Source of the DNA: CAYMWF01 sp964394085 [NCBI: uncultured Gemmatimonadota bacterium]
Lineage (GTDB): Bacteria; GCA-2686955; CAYMWF01
Length of the DNA stretch: 43,283 nucleotides
Direction of reading: 5' to 3'
Assembly: GCA_964394085.1 (NCBI GenBank)
Contig: CAYMWF010000009.1
Location: 1 to 43,283, forward strand
Shown here piece after piece: positions 9,002 through 18,163 of the stretch. The notes beneath the pieces were generated by a model. That model worked only from the letters and a program-made list of their open reading frames with translations. It did no database searches and was not told where the DNA came from. Made by a program: the position numbers and the translations under genes. Within the stretch, counting starts at the first letter, position 1. Each line of letters starts with the position of its first letter.

Positions 9002-9916
9002 ATGAAAGTGAATACCGAAATGAAAAATGCCTGCGCCACGATTCTGACCTGGATGCTGATGACGGTTCCCGGATTGTGCGTCGCAACTGAAAGTCGCACT
9101 ACAGAGAGTCTGCTGCCCGTTGAAATTACGCAACCAGCCGCAAAGCGCACATCGGATGTAAGCCTGTTCGTCGGAGACAAGCTTTTCGAGCATATAAACG
9201 GAGGTGCCGGATTATATCTCAATTATGATTTCAAAGAAGTCGCGACCGCGGATTATCTGATCGACGGAATAGATATGACAATCGATATCTATCGATTTTC
9301 AAGCTCGATGAATGCTTATGGTCTGTATTCGATGGAGCGCCCATCCGAACCCGAGCATGTTTCGATCGGAGTAGAAGGATTCTCGACCGGTTGCGGCATC
9401 GTCTTCGTCAAAGGGGAGTATATGGTCAAATTGATCTCTTACAGCCCGGTGGAAGAAGCCGCCTCGAGACTCCTCGCGCTGTCGAAATCGATCGAAATTG
9501 CTTTACCGGGTACTCTTTCCTTACCCGAATTGTTCTCACATTTCCCTCTGGAAACCCGTATCGAAAAGACCGGCAGGATTCACGCAAGTGGATACCTGGG
9601 CAGACAGGGCCTGGAATATGCATTTTCCATGCAGTGCGTAGCCGGTAAGGATACGCTGACCCTGTTTCTAGCTGAAGATCGGGACGGCTCCAAATTCCAC
9701 CGATTGGCAGGGAGCGCACAAAATGTCGATCATTCAAAAATAGAAGACGGGCTGCCGTTTAAGAAAGAAAAAACGCTCCGTATCGAAGACAGCTATTACG
9801 GTTGCATACTCATCGGAGTCAGGAACGACTTTATCGCCGGGATTGTCGGGTACGATTCACGTTTCGAAGATTTTCTCCGCAAATGGGTGCTGTCTCTGCA
9901 GAAATCCGGTTCATAA
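9002..9916 (+). CDS. Exported DUF6599 family protein
   Basis: The 304-residue product has a signal peptide (residues 1 to about 28, MKVN start, cleavage near CVATE). The mature part contains LFEHINGGAGLYLNYDF (about 61-77), the hallmark I associate with DUF6599, followed by repeated ASNAYGLYS-like strands (SSSMNAYGLYSMERP). No catalytic motif is evident and the family has no assigned function that I know of. A TTG at 8927 extends the frame, but it would sit almost at the predicted transcription start and puts extra hydrophobic sequence before the signal. ATG 9002 has GAGAG upstream; ATG 9020 is also possible. It is expressed divergently from the SGNH gene. Confidence 0.65.
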   Translation: MKVNTEMKNACATILTWMLMTVPGLCVATESRTTESLLPVEITQPAAKRTSDVSLFVGDKLFEHINGGAGLYLNYDFKEVATADYLIDGIDMTIDIYRFSSSMNAYGLYSMERPSEPEHVSIGVEGFSTGCGIVFVKGEYMVKLISYSPVEEAASRLLALSKSIEIALPGTLSLPELFSHFPLETRIEKTGRIHASGYLGRQGLEYAFSMQCVAGKDTLTLFLAEDRDGSKFHRLAGSAQNVDHSKIEDGLPFKKEKTLRIEDSYYGCILIGVRNDFIAGIVGYDSRFEDFLRKWVLSLQKSGS

Positions 9917-10014
9917 ACCGGTGAATAACACCTTCCGCACCTGATTATCAGCCATCCGAAAACAGCGATTGTCCTCCGCCTTCGTCACTTTTAGTTGAAT
10001 TTTGTAAATTTCTC

Positions 10015-10043
10015 TTGATTTTCCGTGTGGATTCTTTACATAT
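10015..10043 (+). promoter_or_regulatory. Possible promoter for LamG gene
   Basis: TTGATT, 17-base spacer, ACATAT. The -35 is good and the -10 is weak. The leader to the ATG at 10080 would be about 30 bases and contains the AAAGGA ribosome site. Confidence 0.4.
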
Positions 10044-10079
10044 TTAGGTAGAGGAAATCTTCTGATAAAGGACGACCGT

Positions 10080-11561
10080 ATGTATAGAATCTGTTCCCTT
10101 GAAAATTCGGGGAAAATCTGCCCTGGTATCGCCATGCTGTCAATCGCGCTCTTGCTCTGCGCGAATTCACCCGTAACCGCTGAACTAGATTTTGAACCTT
10201 CAGAATACACCACGGTTCTGGCTCTCACTGTAACCGCCGCCGGCTCCTTCATACCGCCGCTTTTCCCTGTCAAATATGAAATCGACATGGAAGCTCTTAT
10301 TATCAATGGCGAAATGAGGGAAGATGGCCGGGATTGCAGAATCGTTTATACCGGCGGAGAGGAGCGAGTCGAAATCGATCGTTTCCTCTATAAACCCGGC
10401 ATGAAATCGACTGAAATCTGGTTCCCCACCCAGGCGGAAATCCAATCATACGGATACGACGACTCCTACCTCCTGTATTATGGGAATCCGGACGAATCTT
10501 CGGATCCGCCGGCAGATCCGAACGTAGTGTTCGAGCCGCACCTGGACTGTAAAACAATCGCTTTGTATCATTATGAACAAGGTGAAGGACTTGCGGTTAC
10601 GGATTATACCGGAAACGGCCTGCACGCTGTAGGGGGGCCGGAACATTCGCCGCCGGGATGGGGGGACGGACGTTTCGCCGGTGCAATGGACTTCGGATTC
10701 CAGAGTATCAACAACTATGCGGATGTAATGGACAATCCCCAATTGCGCCTGGAGGCGGGAACTTTCGAAACCTGGGTCAATATGAACGTCCTCACCAGGA
10801 ACCAGGGAGTTATCAGCAAAGATCACGTCGGTTTTACCAACGGAGGACACATTACAATTACATGGGAACACCCTCGTGACGAATTCCAGGCCAGGATTCA
10901 AAGTTTATCAGAATCCTTTCGTCTTTACGGCGGGGCGGATACCGGAACTGAGGAATGGGTTCATGTCGCATTCACTTTCGGCCCGGAAGGGAACTTCTTC
11001 TACGTAAACGGCAAAATGGAAGATTCGGGCTGTTACATGGGAGGGATTGAAACCAATGACAACATCTTAACCCTGGGAGCCAGCAGATGTCACAATCCTA
11101 ATCCTCCATACGAAGAGTACCTCGACGGCCTGCTGGATGGAACAAGGATTTCGAGTGTGCAGCGTACTTCGTTCCCTTACGCCGAAGTGTCCGAAGATCC
11201 TACGGTTACCGGCGACCCCGTTGAGCTGCCGTCGGTGTCGATAGAATGCTGCGGGCTGGCAGCCTGCGGCCGGGGTTCGTTTACTTACAGAATTTATGCT
11301 GTCAATCCAACACCCGAACCTCTGACTCTGATGATACGTATTATGGAAGGCCCGGGTATCCCGGAAGACATCCAGCTTTACAGTTGCCCTGTTTCGGACA
11401 CTCTCAGTCTTGCGAGAATGGTATCCATACCGGCAGGTTATCCGACTGAATGTCCGGTTCCCGTCGAATTGTGCTCAGCTCTGGTCGAAAGCCATCTCAA
11501 TCATTGCGAAGTGCTTGCGACGGATTGTTGCGAAGTGGAATTCATAAGTGTAGACAACTAA
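10080..11561 (+). CDS. Exported LamG (concanavalin A-like) domain protein
   Basis: A 493-residue protein with a signal peptide (about 1-39, ending PVTA). Residues 40-145 read as a beta-rich domain ending in SYLLYYGNPDE, which matches the end of DUF2341 domains. A LamG/concanavalin-type lectin domain follows (about 160-345): ALYHYEQGEG, DYTGNGLHAVGG, TFETWVNMN and LDGLLDGTRIS. The last 130 residues are cysteine-rich (about 8 Cys) and unassigned. Such proteins usually bind glycans or cell-surface partners; no catalytic site is seen. AAAGGA lies 7 bases before the ATG. A strong hairpin 28 bases after the stop closes the unit, which converges with the esterase gene. Confidence 0.75.
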   Translation: MYRICSLENSGKICPGIAMLSIALLLCANSPVTAELDFEPSEYTTVLALTVTAAGSFIPPLFPVKYEIDMEALIINGEMREDGRDCRIVYTGGEERVEIDRFLYKPGMKSTEIWFPTQAEIQSYGYDDSYLLYYGNPDESSDPPADPNVVFEPHLDCKTIALYHYEQGEGLAVTDYTGNGLHAVGGPEHSPPGWGDGRFAGAMDFGFQSINNYADVMDNPQLRLEAGTFETWVNMNVLTRNQGVISKDHVGFTNGGHITITWEHPRDEFQARIQSLSESFRLYGGADTGTEEWVHVAFTFGPEGNFFYVNGKMEDSGCYMGGIETNDNILTLGASRCHNPNPPYEEYLDGLLDGTRISSVQRTSFPYAEVSEDPTVTGDPVELPSVSIECCGLAACGRGSFTYRIYAVNPTPEPLTLMIRIMEGPGIPEDIQLYSCPVSDTLSLARMVSIPAGYPTECPVPVELCSALVESHLNHCEVLATDCCEVEFISVDN

Positions 11562-11589
11562 TTTATTCGCTTGACGGGTTGCGTGTTAT

Positions 11590-11618
11590 GACCGGGTTCA
11601 CCTCGTGTGAACCCGGTC
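11590..11618. terminator. Bidirectional hairpin between convergent genes
   Basis: A perfect 12-bp stem (GACCGGGTTCAC / GTGAACCCGGTC) with loop CTCGT lies between the LamG stop and the esterase stop. The following tract (GAATTTATTC) is only weakly U-rich, so it may be a transcript end stabiliser as much as an intrinsic terminator. It can serve both strands. Confidence 0.65.
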
Positions 11619-11648
11619 GAATTTATTCTCCGTTGACTGTGCGGGTCG

Positions 11649-12863
11649 TTATTCGCTGCCAGGCAGAATCTTAAATTGTTCGGGGGATTCGAAACCGTAC
11701 GGAATTGTTATAATGAGCCGATCTCCGATCTGCTCGTATTCGCCGTAGACCTCGCCGTTTTTCTGCACACTGTATTCAATCCCAGAATTCATCTCGGCGA
11801 AGGTCAGAGTGACCTCGTCGGGATGGAGGAGGAATATCCGGATGATCTCATCGCACAGGAGATACATGGAGTCCATGTGTAAAACCAGATCCCCGTTAGT
11901 CACACCCAGTCTTAATTCGTTCTGTTCAGGCTTCTGCAGGAGACCGATCCGCGACCATACATACTCCTCGTGCTGGACCAGGTCTACACAATAATAATCT
12001 TTAGACTCGTCAACCCTGAGCAGGAAATACAGCGGAAAGGGTTGCCTGGAATATTGCTCGAGGTAATCGCATACTATTTCACCATCGCCGGGGTAGAGCC
12101 AGTGCCCGCCCAGGAACCAGCGGATTCCATCGAAGTGCAATGGATCATACCTCTCTATCGCCGAGGCCAGATCATTAGCATGATGCGGAAAAACAAGCAT
12201 ATCGAACAAACCGTGAGAGATTTTAAAAGGGACATGAACCAGGTTCATGGTCATCATGTCCGGAGAACGGCGGGCGTATTCCATGGGAGCTTCAGCCGGT
12301 GAACCTTCACATTCGACACGCATGCTGTCGGCAAAAAATTTATAAAACAGGATAGCATCCAGTTCACGGAAGATAACCGGTAGGTTCGCCGGTCCCATCC
12401 ATTCATACGCCGCCGCGAACAGATGAGGGTACTTTTCGGCCATGATCGTCGTCATCTGACCGCCCATTGAAACACCGGTTACGAATGTCCTGTCCTCGTC
12501 AATGTTGTAATTCGTCTTCACGTAGTCGAGAAGATCGATGCAGTCATGTTGAGCGGGCAGGGCAGCGAAAGAATACATTCCCGAATTATGGTCTCCATGG
12601 GTGTGCGGCGCCGCTATGATCCAGTCCCGGTCTTCACACGCCTGATGGACGAACGCCACTGCCTCGACGGGTGTACAAATCGCACCGTGGAGTGAGAGCA
12701 CCAGCGGCGTCGGCTCGAGGGGGTCATACTCATCCGGAATCATCAGCTGGGACCAGGTGGTTTTTCCGTCGAAACTGCTGGTAAGATACACATCCTCAAT
12801 CGTACCGGCCGCGACGCTTGCCGGCATGACTAACAGAATTGTTATTACGCGGATTAAGTTCAT
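11649..12863 (-). CDS. Exported alpha/beta-hydrolase esterase (PHB depolymerase-like)
   Basis: A 404-residue protein with a signal peptide (cleavage near SVAAG, residue 19). The core is an alpha/beta-hydrolase of the LpqC/PHB-depolymerase or prolyl-oligopeptidase type: LSLHGAI (oxyanion region, 57-62), APHTHGDHNSG, and the nucleophile elbow TGVSMGGQ with Ser132. Candidate Asp and His lie in HGLFDMLVFPHH and FLGGHWLYPGD. The C-terminal 110 residues form an extra beta-rich segment. It probably cleaves an ester outside the cytoplasm. ATG at 12863 is chosen because GGAGGAAGAC precedes it directly; a longer frame adds 20 non-signal residues. The amidohydrolase gene is 130 bases upstream on the same strand. 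Confidence 0.75.
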   Translation of the reverse strand: MNLIRVITILLVMPASVAAGTIEDVYLTSSFDGKTTWSQLMIPDEYDPLEPTPLVLSLHGAICTPVEAVAFVHQACEDRDWIIAAPHTHGDHNSGMYSFAALPAQHDCIDLLDYVKTNYNIDEDRTFVTGVSMGGQMTTIMAEKYPHLFAAAYEWMGPANLPVIFRELDAILFYKFFADSMRVECEGSPAEAPMEYARRSPDMMTMNLVHVPFKISHGLFDMLVFPHHANDLASAIERYDPLHFDGIRWFLGGHWLYPGDGEIVCDYLEQYSRQPFPLYFLLRVDESKDYYCVDLVQHEEYVWSRIGLLQKPEQNELRLGVTNGDLVLHMDSMYLLCDEIIRIFLLHPDEVTLTFAEMNSGIEYSVQKNGEVYGEYEQIGDRLIITIPYGFESPEQFKILPGSE

Positions 12864-12994
12864 GTCTTCCTCCAGGAACAAGGATACCGGGAACAGGATC
12901 CGATCTCTGGATGTTGTATTCAACTCTTAAGTGTAATCGTTGTGTTCCATGACTACAAAAAATTACGTGATTGGGCCGTAATGCCGCCGGCTCA

Positions 12995-14506
12995 TCATGA
13001 AGCCTCTTTGATGCTTCCGTTTGTATAGATAAGTCTGCCGGACCGGATGACTGCATCAACTGTGAACATATTCTGCATCGAGAGCAGCGGGTTCTTTGCG
13101 AGAAATACCAGGTCGGCGATTTTTCCCGGCTGAATTGTACCCAGAGATTCTTGCATACCGATGATCTCCGCATTCACCGCTGTAGCGCTTAGAAGTACAT
13201 CCTCAGGTTTCATTCCGGCTTCTTCGTTCAACAACATTTCCAAGGGAACCGAACCCGGCCATGTAAATGGAATTCCTCCGTCGTTTCCGCATCCAATGCG
13301 GCATCCCGCTCTGTACATGCGCATCATGTTCTCGACACCGGTCGAGCCTGCCGTAGTGAACGGAATATTTGATTGAGTAGGGAAGAGATGCCTGCGGTCA
13401 AAATATCCCGGGCTTCCGTATTTTTCGAGAACCCTTTCACCGGTTTCTGCAACAGGTGGCAGGCAGAATTCACGGAACATTTTCGGGAGTATCTCAAGTT
13501 TATCCCGGTACATCCTCTGGACCTGAGGGTGAAAGAATTTTTCGTCCCCTGCCTGGGGGAAGACAAGAGCCCAGGCTACGCTTGTAGTGGGAATCACAGC
13601 ACAACCGTTATACCTAAAAGCTTCAAGGTCTTCCTCGGTTAAAGGGCTGTCAGCTACAATATGCTCGAATGTCTTTACTCCGGCACGGAGGGCTCGTCGA
13701 AAGCCCTCGATGCTGATATGATGAACCGCGGCAGGACGGCCCAGTTGTTCAGCCCTGTCAACCGCCGCCGAAAGCATATCGAGGGTCATTGTAGGAATAG
13801 GTTTCTGATCTCTGAAAAAAGACTTGAACTGCAACGCGAGCTTAATATGGTCGGCCCCCGAATCGACCGCCTTGCTCACCGCCTTCCGAACCTCGGCGAT
13901 ACTGTCCGCCAGGAAGATGCCATCTTTGAACAGCAGACCGTGGAAATCCAAATACCCTCCCGGTACATCTACTGCGATACCGCGCAATATCCTGGGGCCT
14001 AGAAGTTCACCGCGTTCAATACGGTCCTGACGCTCAACTATCGAATCCTGCGCACCAAGCTGATCCCGAACCGTAGTCACGCCATGCAGTATACAGTCGA
14101 CGCAGTTCCTGTCGATCTGGTCTCCTGCGTGGAGAACAAGCCGCATGCTCGGTGCTATTACCCCCGGAAGGGTCAAATGGCAGTGCGCATTGATAAGACC
14201 GGGTATCAGGTATCGTCCGCCGGCATTGATTTCACGACCGGCTTCCACATCAAACCGATGGTCATTCGGAAGCAGGCGTTCTACCATTCCGTCTCGTATG
14301 AGCAGGGCTGTTTCTCTGAAAATGCCGCCTGTTTCAACGTCAATGAGATTTGCCGAATGGATAAGCAGTCGTTCCCCGGGGAATAAACGCGTTCCCACGG
14401 GACTCCTGGGTTCGGCTGCCTGGTAACGAACGGCACACCCGGGGGACAGGCCGGCAATTACGCTTGTGACGAACGCCGATTTCAGAAAAGTCCTGCGATT
14501 CATCAT
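12995..14506 (-). CDS. Tat-exported amidohydrolase (imidazolonepropionase-like)
   Basis: A 503-residue amidohydrolase-superfamily enzyme. The N-terminus has a twin-arginine signal (NRRTFLKSAF) followed by a hydrophobic stretch and LSPGC, which may be a lipobox (Cys24). The metal site follows family order: INAHCHL (His108, His110), DHIKLALQ (Lys), VHHIS, FEHIV and GCGNDGG (Asp). The C-terminus has the usual GTIQPGKIADLVFL strand. Relatives hydrolyse cyclic amides or dipeptides; the substrate here cannot be deduced. GGGAAG immediately precedes two adjacent ATG codons. Being Tat-exported suggests the metal is loaded in the cytoplasm. The esterase gene lies downstream across 130 bases. Confidence 0.8.
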   Translation of the reverse strand: MMNRRTFLKSAFVTSVIAGLSPGCAVRYQAAEPRSPVGTRLFPGERLLIHSANLIDVETGGIFRETALLIRDGMVERLLPNDHRFDVEAGREINAGGRYLIPGLINAHCHLTLPGVIAPSMRLVLHAGDQIDRNCVDCILHGVTTVRDQLGAQDSIVERQDRIERGELLGPRILRGIAVDVPGGYLDFHGLLFKDGIFLADSIAEVRKAVSKAVDSGADHIKLALQFKSFFRDQKPIPTMTLDMLSAAVDRAEQLGRPAAVHHISIEGFRRALRAGVKTFEHIVADSPLTEEDLEAFRYNGCAVIPTTSVAWALVFPQAGDEKFFHPQVQRMYRDKLEILPKMFREFCLPPVAETGERVLEKYGSPGYFDRRHLFPTQSNIPFTTAGSTGVENMMRMYRAGCRIGCGNDGGIPFTWPGSVPLEMLLNEEAGMKPEDVLLSATAVNAEIIGMQESLGTIQPGKIADLVFLAKNPLLSMQNMFTVDAVIRSGRLIYTNGSIKEAS

Positions 14507-14747
14507 CTTCCCTTTCCCGATCTCATAAACCGGGTCTCCGTTAAGAGCTTAATACCGGTTCTTTTCGAACACAAGAATGATCGGACTCAGCTCGTTCCCG
14601 ACGGTCGGAACCACCCTTGTGGATTTAACGGATCTCACCATTTTCACCCCATATAAACGATTCAATTCTATGCAATTTCACTGATTTGAACTTAAAGTAT
14701 TCTCTAGTTTCAGGATTGCCGTCATGACGAATCGAATGGGATGATTT

Positions 14748-14849
14748 ATGAGTATCTGTGGTGAAGGTCTCGACCATATGGCTGCCGGTCTTCACCTATC
14801 CCAGGTGAATTACTCGACTTTTCTCGACAAGGCCAGAGCGCTAAATTAA
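14748..14849 (+). CDS. Possible 33-residue ORF, unrecognised
   Basis: ATG to TAA encoding MSICGEGLDHMAAG and then LHLSQVNYSTFLDKARALN. There is no clear Shine-Dalgarno sequence and no family was recognised. It may be a remnant of a broken gene together with the ORF 33 bases downstream. Confidence 0.2.
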   Translation: MSICGEGLDHMAAGLHLSQVNYSTFLDKARALN

Positions 14850-14882
14850 ATTCTGCACCCGTATACGGAATTCCTCGTAACA

Positions 14883-15017
14883 ATGGTGGTCGCGAAGAAG
14901 ATTTTCAAAAAACTGAAACCTGTAAAAATGGTATTTGACGAGAATGGGATCAAGTTTGAATTCCAGATACTGAGGATAAATCGTGCATATGTCGAATTAC
15001 CGCACCACATCGAGTAA
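14883..15017 (+). CDS. Possible 44-residue basic ORF, unrecognised
   Basis: ATG to TAA. The product starts MVVAKKIFKKLKPVK and continues with alternating hydrophobic residues (MVFDENGIKFEFQIL), which looks protein-like. No Shine-Dalgarno sequence is evident. It may be a real small gene or the surviving end of a larger one; no family was recognised. Confidence 0.25.
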   Translation: MVVAKKIFKKLKPVKMVFDENGIKFEFQILRINRAYVELPHHIE

Positions 15018-15218
15018 TACATTTCCCCTGGGCACCTTTGAAAGATTCAGAAAACCTCAACCCTGCCTGTCGAAGAAATGCATATGCACTATTGTCGCCA
15101 ACAGAAATATGATATTATTGCAATCTCTCTCGAATCGGGGGGAGATTGTTTCTCACTTCTGCGGTAGCCTCGACAGAAGTTTGTTGCCAATCAGCATTTT
15201 GAAATTCAAAAAAACCCT

Positions 15219-16283
15219 ATGACTGTTGAAAATCGAAGATTCGAAGAGCGCGACAAAGTCAGCATCCTCGAACTATTCAGGCTGATGCATCCTGATAGCG
15301 ATGCCGAAACGAGACGCGCCAGGTGGGAATGGGTTCATGATCAGAATCCAAATATTCCGGACGGCAGAATCCCCGCCTGGGTATGCAGTGAAAACGGGGT
15401 GGTGAAAGTCAACGTATCGGTACTCTGCGCCAGGTTCAAACTGGGGGATACAACGGTTGACGGCGGCTGGCTCGTTAATGTCTTCCGCCACCCGGGATTC
15501 AAAGGGGTAATCAGCCTGCCGCGGATATCGAAGAAGCTTGCTTTGGAATCAGGCTTTCTAGCTGGACTCGGCTTATCGGACGATGCAGTCAAATTCGCCA
15601 GAGCTTTCAGGTGGCGGCAGCCCGGCGCGGTGCCGCGATATGTAAAAATACTGTCGGTCCATCCGCTCTTCATGCGTAAACTCAGGTTCAAAATGTTTGC
15701 TGCCACAACGGCCCCTGTTGTCGATACATTTCTTCGGATCGTCCGGAAGTCCGAACCCGGGGAGAAAGGGTATGGTGATCTCATTGTAAAGCAAATCGAT
15801 GAGTTCGGTCGTGAAGCGGACCGTATCTGGGAATCGGCGAGTCCTTATTACAGCTGCCTGGTGGAGCGGAAGAGGGATTACCTGAACTGGCGCTTCGTTC
15901 ATCAGCCCGGAAACCGAAATTCACTCTATATTTTTTTCAGAAACAGTGAACCGGTCGGTTACAGCGCTTTAAACCTGAAAACGGAAGCCGATGTTAAAAC
16001 CGGTGTCATTACCGACGTGTTCGCAGCCCCCGGTGACCTTCCGCATCTGGTAAGTCATGCGGAATCGATTTTCCGGTCTGAAAAAGCAGGAAAAATCGTC
16101 TGTTTCTGCTCTCACACGGCTCTCGTTCGAGCTGTCGAAAAATGCGGGTTCAGGTTACGACCGTCCCGCATGATTTTCACTTACTCCCCTCACAGGCCGA
16201 CCTTCGAAGTACCGGGAATTTCAATTCTCGAGAACTGGTATCTAACGGCGGGTGACTCCGATCAGGATCGTCCTCCGGATTGA
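15219..16283 (+). CDS. GNAT-fold N-acetyltransferase, long form
   Basis: A 354-residue soluble protein of the GNAT type common in surface-glycan gene sets. Signs are the opening (residues 6-30, RRFEERDKVSILELFR), the substrate-side segment DGGWLVNVFRHPGFKG (about 87-102), and a second half with YLNWRFVHQPG and VGYSALNLKTEA that mirrors the first domain. FemAB-like or two-domain GNAT enzymes have this layout. The acyl acceptor is unknown; a sugar amine is a plausible inference. The ATG has no strong Shine-Dalgarno sequence. It converges with a shorter GNAT gene 32 bases beyond its stop. Confidence 0.65.
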   Translation: MTVENRRFEERDKVSILELFRLMHPDSDAETRRARWEWVHDQNPNIPDGRIPAWVCSENGVVKVNVSVLCARFKLGDTTVDGGWLVNVFRHPGFKGVISLPRISKKLALESGFLAGLGLSDDAVKFARAFRWRQPGAVPRYVKILSVHPLFMRKLRFKMFAATTAPVVDTFLRIVRKSEPGEKGYGDLIVKQIDEFGREADRIWESASPYYSCLVERKRDYLNWRFVHQPGNRNSLYIFFRNSEPVGYSALNLKTEADVKTGVITDVFAAPGDLPHLVSHAESIFRSEKAGKIVCFCSHTALVRAVEKCGFRLRPSRMIFTYSPHRPTFEVPGISILENWYLTAGDSDQDRPPD

Positions 16284-16315
16284 GCACGCCGGATCATCTG
16301 CCTTCTGTCGGATAT

Positions 16316-16876
16316 TCAATCAGAAATATCAGGTTCACGACCGGATGAGGGACCGGGGTTCTCGAAAGCCAGCTCTTCATTGATCTTCCGTCGCAGCATC
16401 TTTTCCAGCCTCTGGTCTTCTTCGATCAAAAGCATCATCTGAAACCGTTTTCTTTTAGTAAAACCGAATTTTTCATACAGTCGGATGGCGGCATCGTTTC
16501 CCAGTGAAGCAAGGAGATCGATTCTGGGTATCCCCCTGGCGCGGGCAAAATCCACCAGCCATGAAACCATGCTGGTTCCGATGCCTTGCCTGTGGAATCC
16601 CTTCGATACGTGGAGCGCGTCAAGCATCAATACAACGTCGCATGAAGAAGATGATGTGCGCTCCTGAAGGCGCATCCATGCGGCAAGCTTCCTCTCCACG
16701 AATCCACCGACAATTATCAGGGTGTCCCTATGTCGTCCCAGATAATCGACAAGTCTTTCACGGTCTGCGTCACTCCTTACGAACCCGTTTTCCCGGTCGT
16801 ATTCCCGGTGAATATCCAGAAGGAGGTTTCGTTCCTCCAAAGAATCGATGACTCGTATCAATGGCGCACCTTCCAT
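16316..16876 (-). CDS. GNAT family N-acetyltransferase
   Basis: A 186-residue single-domain GNAT enzyme. The acetyl-CoA motif is clear: LHVSKGFHRQGIGTSMVSWL, with the pyrophosphate-binding HRQGIG, followed by LASLGNDAAIRLYEKFGFTK, the usual motif B end. The acceptor substrate is unknown. ATG at 16876 is chosen because GGAGAAAGGGAG lies just upstream. The frame is open for 89 more codons, but that extension would overlap murB on the other strand by 81 bases and has no family character. The C-terminal 30 residues are charged and probably disordered. It is divergent from murB, with about 186 bases between. Confidence 0.75.
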   Translation of the reverse strand: MEGAPLIRVIDSLEERNLLLDIHREYDRENGFVRSDADRERLVDYLGRHRDTLIIVGGFVERKLAAWMRLQERTSSSSCDVVLMLDALHVSKGFHRQGIGTSMVSWLVDFARARGIPRIDLLASLGNDAAIRLYEKFGFTKRKRFQMMLLIEEDQRLEKMLRRKINEELAFENPGPSSGREPDISD

Positions 16877-17062
16877 CCGGCTCCCTTTCTCCTGCACATT
16901 GTTCGTGAGTTTTTTTAATAGATATAGATAAAGGGCATCCGCATCTACTCGCGGTCTGCACCCAGAAATCCGAGACGATGAGCTTTTCAGGATATTTACC
17001 TGATCCGGACTGTTGTCAAAGACGACTTGCCCGACGTCGACTAAAAGAAGTATAAAGTTAGC

Positions 17063-17995
17063 ATGAAGCAGCTGCTGGGTCAAAAACTTCGCGAACTTGT
17101 GAGCGGGGGAGTCGTCCTCGAAGAAGAACCGCTCGTGCAGCACACCTCATTCCGCATCGGGGGTCCGGCGGAATTTCTTGTCGTACCGTCCAGCCCTGAA
17201 GAAGTTTGCCGGGTCATTACTTTTCTGGCGTCGTGCGGCGTACCCGCCGCAGTGCTAGGGCTCGGCACGAATGTCCTCGTACCTGATGAAGGGCTGAGGG
17301 GAGTGATTGTCAAGATTGGAGCTAACCTGGCCGCTCTGAAACGGTTGCCGCAAACTTCGATGATTGAAGCTGAAGCGGGTGCCCCCCTTGCCTCGCTATC
17401 CGCTCTCGCAGCAAGAGAGGGCTTTGGAGGACTGGAGTTCGCAGCGGGAATCCCGGGCTCCGTGGGAGGGGCACTGGTTTTTAACGCAGGAGCTTACGGA
17501 GGAGAAATCGGAAATCACGTCGATTCGGTAACGATTGTGGAAACGGACGGAACAGCCAAGAAACTTGACAGGGAAGCCCTCTCCTTCGGTTACAGAGAAT
17601 CATCACTATCCAACCTGGACGGCATCATACTCAAAGCCCGGTTCGGTGGCCATTTCTTATCAGTCACCAGGGAACAGGCCCTGAAGAGAATCAGGGAACT
17701 CGCCCTCCGGAGACGTGCCAAACAACCGCTTGATATGCCGTCGGCCGGTTCAGTATTCAAAAAGGCTGCAGGACGTTCCGCTGGCTGGTATATAGAAAAG
17801 GCCGGTTTCAAAGGGACCAGGATCGGAGGGTGTGAAGTATCACCGCTACACGCGAATTTCATCGTTAACTCAGGAAATGGTAAAGCAGCCGACGTGCTTG
17901 CGCTTATCGACCTGATCAGGAAAGAGGTGCGGGATAAATTCGGAATAGAGCTCAATCTGGAAATCCGGCTCCTTCAAACCAGCCCCCTCCAATAA
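17063..17995 (+). CDS. murB: UDP-N-acetylenolpyruvoylglucosamine reductase
   Basis: MurB uses NADPH and FAD to reduce UDP-GlcNAc-enolpyruvate to UDP-MurNAc in peptidoglycan synthesis. All hallmarks are present in 310 residues: TSFRIGGPAEFLVVP (28-42) at the FAD site, GLGTNVLVPD (66-75), AGIPGSVGGALVFNAGAYGG (128-147), GYRESSL (177-183, a type II MurB feature), PSAGSVFKK with catalytic Ser230, and LEIRLL with Glu300. The length fits type II enzymes (about 300). The ribosome site is weak. It stands alone rather than in a division/cell-wall cluster, and implies a peptidoglycan-containing cell. An exported Asp-box protein follows, probably as a separate unit. Confidence 0.95.
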   Translation: MKQLLGQKLRELVSGGVVLEEEPLVQHTSFRIGGPAEFLVVPSSPEEVCRVITFLASCGVPAAVLGLGTNVLVPDEGLRGVIVKIGANLAALKRLPQTSMIEAEAGAPLASLSALAAREGFGGLEFAAGIPGSVGGALVFNAGAYGGEIGNHVDSVTIVETDGTAKKLDREALSFGYRESSLSNLDGIILKARFGGHFLSVTREQALKRIRELALRRRAKQPLDMPSAGSVFKKAAGRSAGWYIEKAGFKGTRIGGCEVSPLHANFIVNSGNGKAADVLALIDLIRKEVRDKFGIELNLEIRLLQTSPLQ

Positions 17996-18077
17996 TATCC
18001 CACAAGCTTTGCTCACAATTCTCCAAACCGCTATAGCAACCATTTGTAATATATCTGTAAAAATCAAGCCTGCTGTA

Positions 18078-18105
18078 TTGTTTTGTCAACATAATCATGT
18101 AATAA
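18078..18105 (+). promoter_or_regulatory. Possible promoter for Asp-box protein gene
   Basis: TTGTTT, 16-base spacer, TAATAA in an AT-rich stretch; predicted leader about 52 bases. Boxes are moderate, so this is tentative. Confidence 0.35.
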
Positions 18106-18163
18106 TGCCTAGAAAGGTTTTGATCGAACCTTCTGGACTGTGAACATTGAAAGGAGCGTTCAA

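Larger units (their letters stand above)
14507..15218. other. Gene-poor region with short ORFs and inverted repeats
   Basis: About 710 bases between the divergent amidohydrolase and acetyltransferase genes. It contains two adjacent short plus-strand ORFs (14748-14849 and 14883-15017), described separately, and two hairpins just before the acetyltransferase: CAATCTC/GAGATTG (15121-15148) and ACTTCTG/CAGAAGT (15155-15180). It could be a decayed gene plus a leader; no known element was recognised. Confidence 0.4.

Noticed and set aside
10080-11561. Type IX secretion or cell-surface sorting signal
   Set aside because: Neither the LamG nor the Asp-box protein has a recognisable C-terminal sorting domain or LPXTG-type motif.
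16877-17143. Upstream extension of the minus-strand GNAT gene
   Set aside because: The frame is open but overlaps murB, has no GNAT features, and a strong ribosome site precedes the internal ATG at 16876.
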